Shown here piece after piece: positions 21,271 to 34,506 of a DNA stretch of 64,000 bases. The notes below the pieces were generated by a model. The model saw only the letters and a list, made by a program, of their open reading frames with translations, was not told the DNA's origin and did no database searches. The position numbers and the translations under genes were made by a program. Within the stretch, counting starts at the first letter, position 1. Every line of letters begins with the position of its first letter. Source of the DNA: Sanderia malayensis (Eukaryota > Cnidaria > Scyphozoa > Semaeostomeae > Pelagiidae); contig RQOL01000876.1 in NCBI GenBank assembly GCA_013076295.1, forward strand, positions 2,356,001-2,420,000, given 5' to 3'.

Positions 21271-24200
21271 TCAACTGCCGGTTGGTGATCGAATATTTTG
21301 GTTTTGAGCTTTTTTTGACAGACGTTCGAGTTCGGCCGCCACGTCACTTCTCACTGCTGCTCGTTCAGTTGGATTCGACTGAGGCGCCTTCACAGTAGCA
21401 GCTCCACCGCCAGACACGGTCTTCTTTTGTAACAAACTGTTGAAGAAGTTGGCGAGAACGCCTTCGCCTTGTCCTGCCGCTGCGCCTTTAGGCCCTTCCA
21501 TCTGTGGCGAATGAAAAGATAAAAATGAAGAAATTTAAACATTTGCTGAATAGTCTTCATAAAACGCGAGGTCGCTCGAATTAAATTATTTAGCAAGGTT
21601 TTCTTTCTTAATATAACTTCAATCCCACTCATATTGTATCCAAAAAGCTTACAAAGTAAAGCCCCGCAAATCAGAAATGGGCTTTTCAGGCTGAGAAAAT
21701 TTGTTTACAAAAATCTCATATTGTTTTCCGATTTTCCTTCTGAAAACGCGAGCTTGGAAGCTTCTCGCAAATGGCTCTCTATTTGCGAGGTCTCACTGAA
21801 TTGCATATTATATCAATAAGACTCGTGAAAGACTGCTGTTGTGACAGCTCAGGCGGCTTTACCCCCTGCAACACGATCACTTGCAATGAATAAAGCTGGG
21901 AAGAACCTAAGAGTACGGGGGGAGCTGTACCTTTGTCTTCGTTGCAGACGCAATACCAGTTCTCTTATCACCAAGCCGCTGACCAGGTGACGTAGATACA
22001 CGCGGGCGCATAAGCTCCTGGAATAGACGAAGCAAACAGGCTTTGGCTTGAAAAGCATCGATAACAAATAGACATCGACAAGCATAGTGTAAGTCAAATT
22101 TGTCATGCGCCGTATCTAATGTATTTACAGTGGAACGTCCATTAACGGATACTTCTAACAGAGGACAAAAACATTGCTGTTCCTTATATGAAAGTTCCAC
22201 TGTAAAGAGTTGTGCCCATGTAAATAGTTTTAAATTTAAGTAATGTGGAGTTGACACAAACCTGTTGTGGTCTTGGAATACCAGCTGCCGTTTGCGGTGC
22301 CTTGCTCAAGTTATTCTTGAAAAAATAAAAAAATCATGAGATGAAGATTCAGTGCACCCCCTGAAATACCTCCATCCATCTTGGGATGGTATTGAGGGTG
22401 GTCAAGAGAGCCGGGGGTAGCATGGAAATGCGACTGTACTCACTTCGAGAATCGCAAGGAATGCCTGCTCGTCTTCGGCGGAAATTTCCTTATCCATGCT
22501 TGCAGGCTACAAAATAAAGCATTCGTTCATTACTAATTGGCATGTGGAGATACAAGAATACAAACTACAAAGTGACTGGGTCTTTGTCATCATAATCGCC
22601 ATGATAATCTCCAAGGGTTGCAGTTTGAAAGACAGTGGAGCTTGGATACAACGGGCTTAAAAGGAACACCATTTAATATACGCAATAAACACAGGGACAC
22701 AGAGATGGCTATATAATAATGCTTCGTGATATTCGCATGGTATGGTATACCAGCGACAGAAATACCTCCTTAGATCGAAAGCTCGTTAAAGTCAGATGAA
22801 GTCACACATAAAAGCAGTTCAAGAGGTCACTCTAGAAGACAGTTGGATCGAAACTCCAACACTGTATACAGTGTATACATACATGCAGATATACATACGT
22901 ACACTGCCTTAATCATATTGCATTTTTACCTTTCGTAAAATCGGTTTGCTGATCTGCGATTCAAACAAATCAGTTGGATCAAATGATTTGATTTGTTCGT
23001 CTAATATTGCTATCTTGTTATCGTTATCCCAACCCATTGGACTGAAAGAGAGAGATAAATACGATTACTGATAAACATGTGCCCAACATCAACCATGTAC
23101 CCAACGTTAATAGTGTGCCCAACGTCATCAGTGTACCCAACGTCAATAATGTGCCCAACGTCAACAAAGTGCCCAATATCAACCATGTACCCAACACACC
23201 CAGGCTTTGAGCCAGTCCATCTGTTGATGACTGCGCCTCGTGTCTTTTAGTATAAGCTCTATTAATATTTATACAGTTTTCAACGGTATCTATCGGAATA
23301 AATACCGTTCAAAACTGTTAAATTTAAAACTCCTCGACAACTAGTCATACTAATACAGCTTTAACTATAGTTTCACAAATAACTCACATGAAAACGGCAT
23401 CTTTCTCCACGACCTGTGGCGGTATTCGAAGAGGGAAGTCATAAATCCTATGAATCAAATACTTGTAGAATGCGTCTAAGTTCCTCCCATCTTTTACAGA
23501 CGTGTACATCAAAGCTGCTCCATCTTATCTCAAGTCAAAGAAGTGACCTCACTAAGAACTCTACAACCATTCCCTGAGTTGCCTCACCAGTTCAATAATT
23601 AATAAAAAAAATATCGGGTATTTCGGGGGCGTCTGTTTAAAAAAAAGGCGTCTAAAAAGGAGGCGTTTATTCGAAGTACCACGGTACTTGGTGCAAACGT
23701 ATTATTATCTGGACCCCCGTCTGTAGTCATAGTTCATGTGTAGTTTAATTGTTGCGCCGCAATATAGCCAGGGCGTGTGTTGATGTTTTGAAAGGATACA
23801 ACGCAGGCAGAAGTTGCGAATGTGTTTTTGTATGAAATCAAAATGCTCATCTTTGTAGTTGTTCTCTTTTTCCAATGTTGACATTGCATCACTCTACAAG
23901 GATACAAGGAGAATCCAATTATTCGTTCATAGTTGAGATGACAACATTGTTTTAGGGGAAGTGGGGGGGGGGGCGGGTAGAATGGTGCGCTCGTGGAATA
24001 AAGTTTGCATTTTCATCAAAATTTTTCAAGTGTCCCAAAGACCTTTATCGCTTATTGCAGTTAGTCACAAAGGGATTCAAGGGATTCAAGAGTTCATACA
24101 AGAGATTGAAGGTCGAAGTTGCGTCAGCCATACCTTAGTCGTGACAACCAGGATCGGGAGACCAAGATTGTTGGAAAGAATCGTTTCGCCTAATGGCAGC

Positions 24201-26637
24201 ATGACGTCATCCTCTTCTACCGTTGTGGTTGTTGATGTTGTTGCGGATGCTGCATGGGAACGAGATCGCTTAGCCTCTTCTTCAGCTTCGTCTGGCTCAC
24301 GATACTCTCGAAATTTGTTGAGCACTGAAAGAAAATGCAAAATTCTGAAGATAGAAAAAAGTAACTAAATAAGCTATAAAGCTTGAAGGACTCTTGGGTA
24401 GATACAATGCTTAGATCGCATGGCACAATAGAGTGGTTCTTTGGCACCCAAGAAATACACCAAAATCACTCAAACATGGAATATTACAAAGCCTTGTATC
24501 ACTATAGTTCTCTGTATATATATCATTACATTGCCAAATTAGGAAGCATTATGTACTTTTCAATTAAGCAAATAAGCACTCCCCCGAAAATTCTGGAATT
24601 AATAAGTGCCCTGGAGTGCCAAATCTGCTTGGAGATATCTATGCCCTACACTAACAGTGCCTTATACTAATGAATAGATACAAGTGCAATACAAGTCCAT
24701 ATAGATATACATTATACAGTCTACCTCTACATAGTCAATATATACACGTCTATAAATACAGTGTGCACAGTGACTATCAATCATCTGATGCATTACTTAA
24801 CAACAATTGTGCTTCAAATAGATGCAGATCTTGCAGAGGAATAACGATGCTATCAAGCAGAAACATTTGGCAATCAAATATCATATATAAGCACCCTCTT
24901 ATATATGATATATCTTATATATGATATACATATATATATAATTTCTACTCACGATCTGCTTCTATATCATTGAGATCTTTTGCTGACATTTTAAGCGTGT
25001 GCAAATGTTCCCGTATTAGTCTGATCCATTGTTCCAGATTGTCCATAATTGTCCACGGCTTTGACATGTCCACAGCAATAACAATAAAGACGTTTCGGAT
25101 CATTTCTGGCGTGATCACATACTTCAGCAGTTCTTTGTGGTAGAAATCGCCATCCATTATCCATACATTGAGCCTTGCATGCTCTGAAAACATAAATAGT
25201 ACTCTTCGTATTAAAATTCATTGGATATACATTGAAATTGATGTATAGAATGTATAAAACACATGCTGATACCTACTATAATGAACATAAACTTATAGTG
25301 GGTATCTATGTACTACAGAGTATTTCTATGCTGTCTATCTGTCTGTCAGATAATACCTTATTTATACCTATACCTAATAATGAAACACATGAAGTCATTG
25401 AAAATCATGATATGATATACTCTCTGAGTTAGAAAGACAATTCACAACTTAAAAACAAGGCTCGGGGCTAAATAGAAAGGGGAGCATAATTCAAAATCTC
25501 ATTTCAAAATGGGTTTTATTAAAGACAAGGCTTCGTAGAGAGGGGGCTTAATACAGGTTCATGATCAGAACTCATTTTAATTTTCACTGCAATGAGTAAT
25601 TGCAATATGATAATGTTTTTATTTTTACAATCACATACCATCTCTTTCTTCGTCATGAACGTCAAGATACGTGAATTCCAAGCCAGAGCCTTTTCTGATA
25701 TGCTCTTCGCCAGGATCTCTGAGTTTTGTGATCAGCGAGGTCTTCCCACTTCCGTCATCACCTGGTTATGTTAAAACAAAATAAACAACATAAACAAAAA
25801 CATCTTGTGTTGTCAAATAATGCCACACCAGAGGGTGTAAAAAGGGTGATTGTCCACTGAAGAAAAATATAAACAATAATGGGTTATCTTAATCAATGAG
25901 TTGTTTTATGACAATAGGAATTGGAGTGGATTTCCTGAGCAAATTATATCACAAAATAGTCTTATTTATCACAAAAAAGCTTAGAAACGCGAATAAAATT
26001 TATGGTTATTATTTTCATTCAGATGTTCTTCAAAAGTTTCCTTAACATAAAAAAGCATATAAATGATATCACTGCTGGAAAATTTCGTATTTTGACGATT
26101 TTAGTGTCGCAATATAATGGAAAGCAAGCAAATGAGTCAAAGGGATTAATTCCATGAGCATTACCAAAAAACTCATTAGGCCAGGGAATGAATTAACATT
26201 TGCCAGACGATAATGACATAACGGATGCTGATAGTGATAGAGTTGCGATGCAGGTTTCAATTTGTTTGAGGTCTGAAATATCCCCAAACTGGGCGTTGAC
26301 GCCATAAACCACCCGATTTTAACCGCAATGAACAGTTCAGAGTAAAAACTGACCTTCTGGAAAGATTGAATGCTTGAGCAGAATGAAAATGATAAAGAAC
26401 TCACCTAAAATTAAAACGCGCTTATTCTGTGGCAATTTTCTTGTAGCCTGTGCTGAAACCTCGCTCAATATTTGAGTCCTTTGGAAAGAAATACAGCAAC
26501 AAAATTATTTAAACTACAAGATTAAAGCTAAAAGATTGAAAATATCGAATAACATAAAAAGTAGGCGTGCCCGCTCACCATATATTCTGCTTGTTTTCCT
26601 TTCCTGTCAGGCTGCTCCCATCCCTAGACTCCGCCAT
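21271..26637 (-). CDS. DYNC1LI: Cytoplasmic dynein 1 light intermediate chain
   Basis: Twelve exons: 26579-26637, 26405-26478, 25639-25761, 24953-25183, 24134-24324, 23800-23893, 23388-23523, 22930-23041, 22444-22506, 22262-22315, about 21932-22017, 21271-21501. About 484 residues, close to human DYNC1LI1/2. The RAS-like domain shows the P-loop [10 protein letters not shown], then [71 protein letters not shown] and IPMGWDND. The C-terminal adaptor-binding region keeps [15 protein letters not shown], the short helix that binds dynein activators such as BICD and Hook. The protein links dynein to cargo and supports retrograde transport and mitosis. All phases close except for a possible one-base uncertainty at exon 11. 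Vertebrates have two paralogues; this single gene cannot be assigned to LI1 or LI2. Confidence 0.93.
22128..22202. mobile_element. Short MITE of the CAGTGGAAC family
   Basis: 75 bp between TA dinucleotides. It begins CAGTGGAACGTCC and ends with the inverse, AAAGTTCCACTG. The termini match the 322-bp element at 29803-30124, so this is probably an internally deleted relative. It lies in an intron of the dynein LIC gene. Confidence 0.7.
23078..23195. repeat. 18-bp minisatellite in dynein LIC intron
   Basis: About six degenerate copies of a unit like TGTGCCCAACGTCAATAA, in which GTGCCC alternates with GTACCC. It lies just upstream of exon 8 on the coding strand, within the intron. Confidence 0.85.
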
Positions 26638-27491
26638 TTTGTTCCAGAAAGCAGAGATATTTTTGCCTGCCAGATTATCTCATGTCAAGTGTATCGAAAT
26701 ATGTTAATTAGGGTTCAGATCACATGACCCTCTGATTGCGACAATGAAGAAACTCCGTGGAAAAAAATAAAATAGGGACCTTTATATTTTTATTATTTCG
26801 TTATGTTTCCAAGCCAGCACAAGAAACCTGCGAGAAATTACTGATAACAGAACTTTGCAATTTTTATAAAACGAAGACGCCGATTAACAAGGACTGTCTG
26901 CGACAGAAAAATACGAGCAAAACTTTATTTATCAACTGACGAACATAAATAATTAACACTTTACGTGAATTCACAATATAGAGCATCTGGTTCTAAGTCC
27001 GACTAGAAATGACAAAACAAAGCATAATTGAAATATACAGCAGTCTTTGTTCCTTTGTGCAAGGGGTGTGGCAGATGTGAAAGCTTTGCATATTTTGCTT
27101 TGAAGAACCATGAGATGATCAAACCCACTGATGATAGGAAAGATTGGTCCAATATCTTATCATTGGGTCTTCCGATCCAGGAAGCACAAAAATGCGTAGA
27201 CCTGTGTTCAGGGTTGCCTATTCCTCACAGATTCACGTATTTCCGATCTTCCAGTGATAAAGAGGATAAAGAAAATCTGCTTACATCTTCGAGACCTAAA
27301 GTTAAACAAATTATATTTTCCAAGCATTAAAAAATGAACTCAAATGCAAAGAGAACAATAAGAGAAAGCAGAGCTCGAGGACTGGTGCGAGAAAACATAA
27401 AATGACGTCATCGAGCGAATGACGTCATCGAAGAGGATCTCCAGATCTTGAATCCAAAGATTGTGTCATGAACTGGATTCGTTGAGTCGAA
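26638..27491. other. Intergenic region with an unassigned open frame (27028-27330, +)
   Basis: Lies between the dynein LIC start and the PDRG1 stop. The plus-strand frame 27028-27330 (about 100 codons, first ATG internal) carries a cysteine cluster CKGCGRC and ends IFSKH. An AG that could be an acceptor precedes it (ATACAG at about 27039). No family was recognised and no partner exon was found, so it is recorded only as a possible small or terminal exon. Confidence 0.3.
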
Positions 27492-28220
27492 TTATCGTGT
27501 ACCTTCTAGTTCATGAAGCTTTGAGACCTTATCCTTCAATTTAGTTCTAATGTTGTCAATTTCTTGCCCTAGATTTGACTGATCTATAAAAATAAATATT
27601 CAGTCATTATGTACATTATACCATCTTTCTTATGCGATTTTAATTGACAACAACATTAAACAGCCTGTACCTTTTTCAAGGACCTTGCTGATGTTCTTGT
27701 CCTGTATTTTGAAGAAGGTGCTACCGATGCAAAGCCACGACTTTTCCTCTGGAATAAATGAAAAATTTTCATTTCATTTTGCATATCGCATTGGAGACAT
27801 GAAAGTGTAGTGCTTGGTTGGTGTATTACGTCATAGAAATTTAGTTGTTTTGATAAGCTTGAAAGGTGATTCATACCGTTTTTCTTGCTTTTCAGAGCTC
27901 TTATTGCTTCTCGGTTGCTATTCGTCTTCTTACCAAGGTCGATAAGCTGCAATTAGAAATAAACATAAACGCTAGGCCAATCAAGTATTGAAGTTTCTTG
28001 GGTAGGCCCAATTTTGAACCAGTAGGTCAGCTTCAGCGTGTTGTCAATGATCAACGCAAATCATTACGAAAAAATATGAAAATTACAAATTTATACAAAC
28101 CAGGTGTCTGTCAGCAATTATTTCCTCTCCAAGCAACTCTATGTTGGCAATTTTGTTTAAAATGGCGTCGGTTTCCAGGACAATCGGCTCAACATGATCT
28201 TTGGGCCTAAATTGCGCCAT
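27492..28220 (-). CDS. PDRG1: PDRG1-like prefoldin-related protein
   Basis: Four exons, 28101-28220, 27877-27946, 27671-27748 and 27492-27583, with all phases closing, giving about 119 residues (human PDRG1 133). The N-terminal helix contains LLGEEIIADRHL, followed by IDLGKKTNSNREAIRAL. The central strands read WLCIGSTFFKI, followed by the C-terminal coiled-coil helix IDNIRTKLKDKVSKLHELE. This helix-beta-helix layout is the beta-prefoldin fold. PDRG1 is known as a subunit of the R2TP/prefoldin-like co-chaperone complex. The match to PDRG1 is specific in the EE(I/V)xAD and DLxxKxxxNREAxRAL blocks. Confidence 0.9.
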
Positions 28221-28735
28221 TTTAAAAAAGAATAATAGAGATTGAAGCCTCGATTTCGTAGTTCAAATCGAGGATGACGGCAAAAAAATCGTGGATTTTG
28301 AGAAGAGATTTTACAACTCTGACTCTGAGAATAACAAATAACAGAAATAAATAACAATAATAAACAGTATAAAATATTCGGAAATTTTTAATGTATCTAA
28401 TAGATGATATAATATGGAGGAGTCATTATAAAATACCTAGTAATAGCATTATTTACCACACTTCTATCTTATGTATTTATCAATGGATATATACAGCGGA
28501 ATTCCGTTATCAAACCTTGGAGGCATAAAAACAAATGTCTGAGAATCGTAAATTAATTAATGAAGCAATTAACTAAGTGTTCTAGGGTTGTATTTCGATG
28601 GAAGGCTCGTTAGAGTAGGGATTTTTGCTAAGCCGAAATTCCATTGTATAGTTGCTAAAATTGGGATAAATAGTCTTTTGAGGTTTAAAATTCGAGCTCG
28701 CACTCGCACATATGAAACTAGAATCTAAGAGTTGC
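28221..28735. other. Intergenic, PDRG1 5' / RANBP9 3' flank
   Basis: About 515 bases with no recognisable gene. PDRG1 transcription must start here, since its start codon is at 28220. The minus-strand frame 28582-28767 is a continuation past the RANBP9 stop region and not a gene. Confidence 0.5.
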
Positions 28736-31700
28736 TTAGCGACATAAAAAGTCATCCACGTCAGCAAACGCGCATGCGCCGAGGCCAGACTTGGCCATTT
28801 GCTTCAAGCAACTTTTAATTTGTCCAACAGCTAACTCCAAGGAAGGCTTCGCAGGCAAATTGTAAGATTCTAAAAATAACATGATGCAAATAGTTAAAAA
28901 GAGTAAAATTCAATATAAGATAAAATAAAAATGCAACAGTCTTCAGTTATGATTATCGACATTTATCACTTAGAACCTTCAATGAAAAGATCTTGAGCTC
29001 CTAATTAAATAATTTAACTAACATAAAATAAGAAAAAGGCATCGCTCTCGTTGTTTAAATAAACTGTGCCATGACATACCTAGTATGGCACTGTTTAATG
29101 CTGCGCAGACCGGCTCTCTTTGTACCGGATGAAGTTGAAATCCGACCGGACTATTCCACGGATCGTTGTAGGCCAATAAACTAAACGCGTCCTAAAACAG
29201 AAGATAACATCGATTCTTTAACTGGGAATAGTTAAAACTAGTTGCCCCACAGTAGAGTGATACGACGAGTTTCTAGCATTAAAAATCTGGCTTCTTCAAG
29301 TGCTCCTAATGATAAATCATGCCATATAAAAACAAACTTCGAATATAAAGTGAGGCTAGCAAATAAAAGAAGCCACCTAAAAGAAACTTTCAGACTCTTA
29401 CTTTGAAAAAAAAATTGGCAAATAATAGATCTTTATAAATAACAGGTCTGACAAAAAAACATTGCAATGGAGTATGTTGAAACTCAATTTCAAAGTTCAT
29501 TGGACAACAACCCCCGTGAAAATAATCCAATCTCTTCTGAATTTGCTTCTAGATTCACTATGAAACCGGAGGCTGATCCCACGATTATCACACATACCCT
29601 CATTAATTTGTCGTAGCCTTCATTACACCCACATTCCTTAGCAAGTTCTTTATACATGATTTGTAGTTCTTTGCCGAACGCGAGAAGTTTCTCGATTGCC
29701 AATATGTTTCCACCACAGAGCTGTCTCACAGATGGGTGTGCGTCGATATGGACAGTAACTGAAAGAGAACCAAAATTCAGATTATTCTTCGAACCTCCTT
29801 TACAGTGGAACCTCCATCAACGAACACCTCTATACAACGGACACATTTTTACGACGGACACCATCTCATGCTTGTAGAGCATGCCTTGTCGAGCGACTGA
29901 TACGACGAGGGTATTCGGGCTCAGGCTTTGATAAATTACAGTTGCTGCTCCAAGTTCGTGATCCATTTTGCAGTAAACGTCCAAACAAACAACGGACAGA
30001 TAAGTTCCAAAATTTCACATCTGTGGTCATTCCTTTGTAAAAGCAACCTCTCTACAACGGAAACCTCTTTACAACGGACAATGTCATTGGTCCCAATGGT
30101 GTCCGTTCTATGGAGGTTCCACTGTACTTGTTTACTTCATATAAGTATATATCTTATAGGCTATTTCTTAAATCTTCTATTATTCTTCGAATCCCTTTTA
30201 CTTGTTTACTTCATATAAGTATGGGTATATAAATGTAGGATACATGAACAAACCAGCCTACCTCGCGACTGACTGCTTAAATTTTGACTCGTCAATTGAT
30301 TCGAAGCAGTGGGAATAGCCGCAGTAGCAGTAATAGGAGCAGCATTGGAATTCAAAACTTCATCTTCCACCTCCATGTCCTCATCCATAATAACACCATT
30401 GCTTACACCGTCCTCCGGAATGTCCATGTTCCTTGATATTCCCGATTCCCCAACATCGTATCCATTGGTCGTTGAATTCGAGGACTGGGTCGATAAACCT
30501 GGATGAGCGATGACTCTGGCCGGGCTGGCACTGGGGCTTGGTTTCGAGCTGCTGCGCGTTGGACTATGCGCAGAGGGTTTCACCTCACTGTCACAGCCGC
30601 TGACCATCTCTATGAACTGCCGGCACTTCAATTTGAACATCAGACCGAGGTTTCGATCGAGTAAACCGGGGTACAGGGACTGTGTCGCTTCTATGCCTTC
30701 GCTGATTCGTCCAGCTAAGATCAGCTTTTGTATTCCTAGGAAAACGTAATAGCATTCCAGTTCAACACAACAGTACCAATGTTTACATAAAGGGGGAAAT
30801 CATAACATAACAAATTTCATAGAGATACCGAATAACACTTCACTTGATCAAGGTGACTAAACTTAAATAAAACTAAACTACTTATTTTATCGAAACTACT
30901 TATTTTATCGAAATTGCTTTATGTCACTAGGATATCGATGTATAACATGCATCAGATACTTACGTTGTCGATTTTTTATGGATGCGATTTCTTCGCTGAA
31001 GGACTGCCCAGCACTCTTTGAGAAAACCTCAGCCGTTTGACAATAGCCATGGTGAACGAGATATGCTGACACGATCCTTGCAACGAAAAAGAAATCAAAT
31101 ATAAGCGTCTGCATTCTTCACTACATTACCCCCTGGCAATCAGCAATCGATGGGTATTCTGTTAATTATTCGGTGATATTTCAGGGGTGAGGTAAATGAG
31201 AGAAGCGTACCTTTGAAGTGTTTCTTGCCAATTTCCACCGTCGACGGAAACGGGAAAATGATCAATGCAGTCAATGGCTCTTGCACGCAACTCCTAGAAC
31301 AGAAAAAAGAAGTTGTATCATACTTGTATAGACGCCACAAGAAATTATGTGCGTAAATAAAGCTTTCGCTTTGCATGATGTCAAAGAAATTACTGGCAAT
31401 GCAAGGTTGATTGATTGCTATAGTTGCAGCGTACAGTCAATTCTGTCCAATTCGAACACCCTGGGGAAGCGTGGAAATGTTGGAATTACAAAAATTTCGA
31501 ATTATAGAGGTTTGTTTTAGAAGCATTGGTTCATTAGTGATCATTTAAGGGACGAAGAATTTCGTTCGAATTAGATAGAGTTCGAATTACACGAGTTCGA
31601 GCTATGCAGAATTGACTGTATATAAAATCTAATCTAACATTACAGGAAATGAGTAAAAATGTATTTAAACGAATGAATGAAAACCTTTCTCATTTCTTCA

Positions 31701-33968
31701 ATGTCATAGGTAAACGGTTGTTGTCCAAAGTTGGCGTCGATAACTTCTCCCGGAGTTTGTAAACCAACAGTTGGATAAAGATTTCGCTTCAACAAAGGAA
31801 AGCAACTTTGAAACTCATTGCAATGTGATCAAATGAGAACATATATTTACTATATTGGACAATATGTATTATACAAAAATATATGTTATCTAAAATACTA
31901 TAGAAAAATGTATACTACAACAAGAACATCTTTTTAAAGTGTAAGCAACTCAATGATCAAATAAAATATCACTTACTGGAAGATCGGCGAATGCAACTCC
32001 TAAAGAAGAAAAATATTTTATTCAATTAGCTATCAAATTTACGCCAAATTACTCGGACATGGAAAACTATTTGCAGCCAGTAAAGCTGGGTTTCCATATA
32101 GTCGTTGAGGGTCGTTGAGGGTCGCTCAAAGGACAAAATGAACTTTTGACAATGTCTCTGTGTGATTTTTAATCGTTTCAACGACCCTCAGTGACCCTCA
32201 AGGGCTATGTGGAAGCTAGGCTTAAGTTGGCATATGCAGGGCTCAAAGACCACATAGGATAAAATTTCAGATGTCAGAATAAGAAGAATTATCAGATAAG
32301 GTATTAGATAATACTATTCCACATTAAAGCTGAGCAAATTGACATTACCGTAAATCCTTGATGAATTTAAGGTTGAGGCTTATTCAAGGGGGGCTCATTC
32401 GAGGGTGAGTAATATTCGGGGGCTCATTCGAGGGCGAATAATCACTCACCCTCGAGGTGAGTGATTATTAGCAAACCTTACCCAGGTTGATTCCATTTTT
32501 TGTGTAGAAGCAAGTTCTGTTGATGAGGTTCAAGCCGCAACCAATAACGTCTCCAGTGGTAAAAGTCGGACCATAGGACTGTCCTGTCCCAGAAGAGCAG
32601 AATGAATGACCATCATCTCCATGGTAACCATAAGAATTCTTTTCCCAACCTTGCAAATTCAAAACAAGAAAACAGAGTCAGTGGGGTAATTGATGGGGGG
32701 TTAAAATGTGGATTTGGGTCATCAAGAAGGTCTCACATCTCACCTGGTAGTCTGTTCATGTTCACACCTTGCGATGATAACCCAACTCCAATGTATCTAT
32801 GAAAGATTTCAGAGCTTGTCACAACTTATTAATTCAACATCAATGAACTGTGATCTGGAATCTATCATCTACAATCCATAATGAGCAATACACAACTAAT
32901 AATCTGAAATCTAGAAGATCCGGTCTCTGAAATCCATAATACATAACCCATAACCCATAGCCCATAATCAATAATCCATAATCAACAATCCAAAATCCAC
33001 CAATCATAATCCATGATCTGTAATCCACATTCCATAATCTGCATTTTGTATGCAATACAGAATTCTAAAATCTGATATCTGAAATCTGCAATCCGTACCC
33101 TATAATTGTTAATCTGCAATCTGAAATCCAAACCAATAGTGTGGAATAAAGAAAAGCCTTACCCATCTCGTCCTTTGCTGATAACTTTAATTTCAAAATA
33201 ATACAACCCACAAGCAGCGGGAATCGGATACGTGGTCCTAACAGATGCAGCATCTTTTGGATTCTTACCAATGCCTAAGCATCAAAATAAAAATGTGATA
33301 AAGTTTATCAAGCCACCCGATAGCATAAACCTAGAGAAATTTAGTAAGAGACATATATAGGATGCCACATATGCTTTACTTAATAAATAGCCAAACAAAT
33401 AAGTCGCCTAACCCTACCATACCAGTAGTAATCTTGTTAAGATGGGGGGGGGGTAATACGTTGAGGTGATTCACAGCAATCATAATATAATAATAATAAT
33501 ATAATAATAACACGAATATTTCAACAGGATAAAAGCTTTTTTTGTTCAATTTGATGTCTGCAGGCCCAACACTTCTGTACTACTACTGCTAAAAACAAAT
33601 TAACCATTTATGCATTGTTTTAGCATCTCAGGTGGACTGTTTAAACCCCAAATCTAAGTCCCAAACAAAAGCTTGAATCTTTTGATACTTTATTAGGTAG
33701 GTCATTGTGTTAGTTAACGGATAAACAAACTTTCATGGGGTAATTTTGGCCCCTTCAATGCAATATATATGAAACAAACCAATAGCAAAATGAATTACAA
33801 ACCTTTATAATGTACCCTGAGGTTATTTTGTGATAAACCAATTAAACTGAATTTATCTTTTGGACTCCAAAATCGAGGAAGCGGAGTTTCAGCTTCATTA
33901 AGGTTCGGATACAAAGAAGCAATTCTGTCTGGCTGATTGCCTTGATTCGAGCACGAACTTTCTCCCAT
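28736..33968 (-). CDS. RANBP9: RanBP9/RanBP10 homologue (SPRY, LisH, CTLH, CRA)
   Basis: Twelve exons: 33803-33968, 33163-33274, 32744-32796, 32482-32649, 31977-31999, 31685-31786, 31211-31293, 30964-31076, 30262-30735, 29598-29758, 29080-29191, 28736-28869. All phases close, giving 566 residues. Exons 1-6 encode the SPRY domain ([69 protein letters not shown]). LisH is in exon 8 ([17 protein letters not shown]) and CTLH spans exons 8-9 ([31 protein letters not shown]). CRA is in exons 9-12 ([36 protein letters not shown]). Exon 5 is a 23-nt microexon. The protein is a core scaffold of the CTLH E3 ubiquitin ligase. Compared with human RanBP9 it lacks the long proline/glutamine-rich N-terminus, more like RanBP10; one ancestral gene is likely. 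Confidence 0.95.
29803..30124. mobile_element. 322-bp MITE, CAGTGGAAC family, TA target duplication
   Basis: Starts CAGTGGAACCTCCATCAACG after TA and ends with its inverse, GGAGGTTCCACTG, before TA. The interior repeats the phrase CTACAACGGACA. Non-coding and in an intron of RANBP9. The terminal CAGTGG and TA site fit a Tc1/mariner or pogo-type non-autonomous element. Confidence 0.8.
31434..31618. mobile_element. 185-bp MITE, CAGTCAA family, TA target duplication
   Basis: Begins CAGTCAATTCTG and ends CAGAATTGACTG, directly flanked by TA on both sides. The interior is rich in TTCGAATTA. It is the same family as 54516-54700 and the older copy at 14458-14633. It lies in an intron of RANBP9. Confidence 0.85.
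32087..32222. mobile_element. Small inverted-repeat element in RANBP9 intron
   Basis: Imperfect termini AAGCTGGGTTTCCATATAG and its inverse near CTATGTGGAAGCTAGGCTT, with internal inverted GTCGTTGAGGGTCG and CGACCCTCAGTGACC. TAA or TTAA-like bases occur at the edges. Class not resolved. Confidence 0.5.
32830..33125. repeat. Degenerate short-period repeat (ATAATCCATAATC-like)
   Basis: About 300 bases in a RANBP9 intron are built from many diverged copies of a roughly 10-12 base phrase such as CATAATC, CAATCC or CATAACC. It produces a spurious tyrosine- and tryptophan-rich open frame on the minus strand. No telomeric periodicity was seen. Confidence 0.65.
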
Positions 33969-34506
33969 GTTGATCAGCAAAGCTTAGATATTGATATCGT
34001 GTAATATTATTTTCGTCCTCCGGCGTACTGCAGGTAAATTTTCGGTTTTAAATGTGATTAAAATACTTCACCTTCCGCACGCCATTTGCAATAATGCTTG
34101 AATATGGAAGGTTGGGTGCTACTGTAAACTGATGACGTCATTTAATAATTTCATATCACCCCAACATTCTTTTGGAGAACAATCGTAAAATTTATTTATA
34201 AGATACTTTTCCCCTACAAAGATTATGTGTGAAGTAGAATATATCTAAAAAGATATAATAAGGTGTATGCTTTCCACAATCACTACAAAAGACAAATTAT
34301 CAATTATTCCTACTGCCACAACTGAAGAGATATTGTTAAAAAAACAATAATTTATTACTTATATTTGAGAGCAAGAGTTCTTGTTTTACTATTATGCATT
34401 CAGTCAAATAAGTTGTGGCCTGTTACATGTATGATTTTATTTAAGATTTCTTCTTTACAAGTGACACATTTGAAAAAGGGCTAGGTGAAATATTGGAACT
34501 GACAAA
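33969..34506. other. Intergenic, RANBP9 5' flank / Rab gene A 3' flank
   Basis: 538 bases. Includes a TGACGTCA palindrome (CRE-like) at about 34133-34140, about 170 bases upstream of the RANBP9 start. The distal half (from about 34320) is repeated upstream of Rab gene B and so belongs to the Rab tandem duplication. No gene seen. Confidence 0.5.

Noticed and set aside
32840..33055. Tyr/Trp-rich minus-strand frame
   Set aside because: Comes from a degenerate short-period repeat in a RANBP9 intron.
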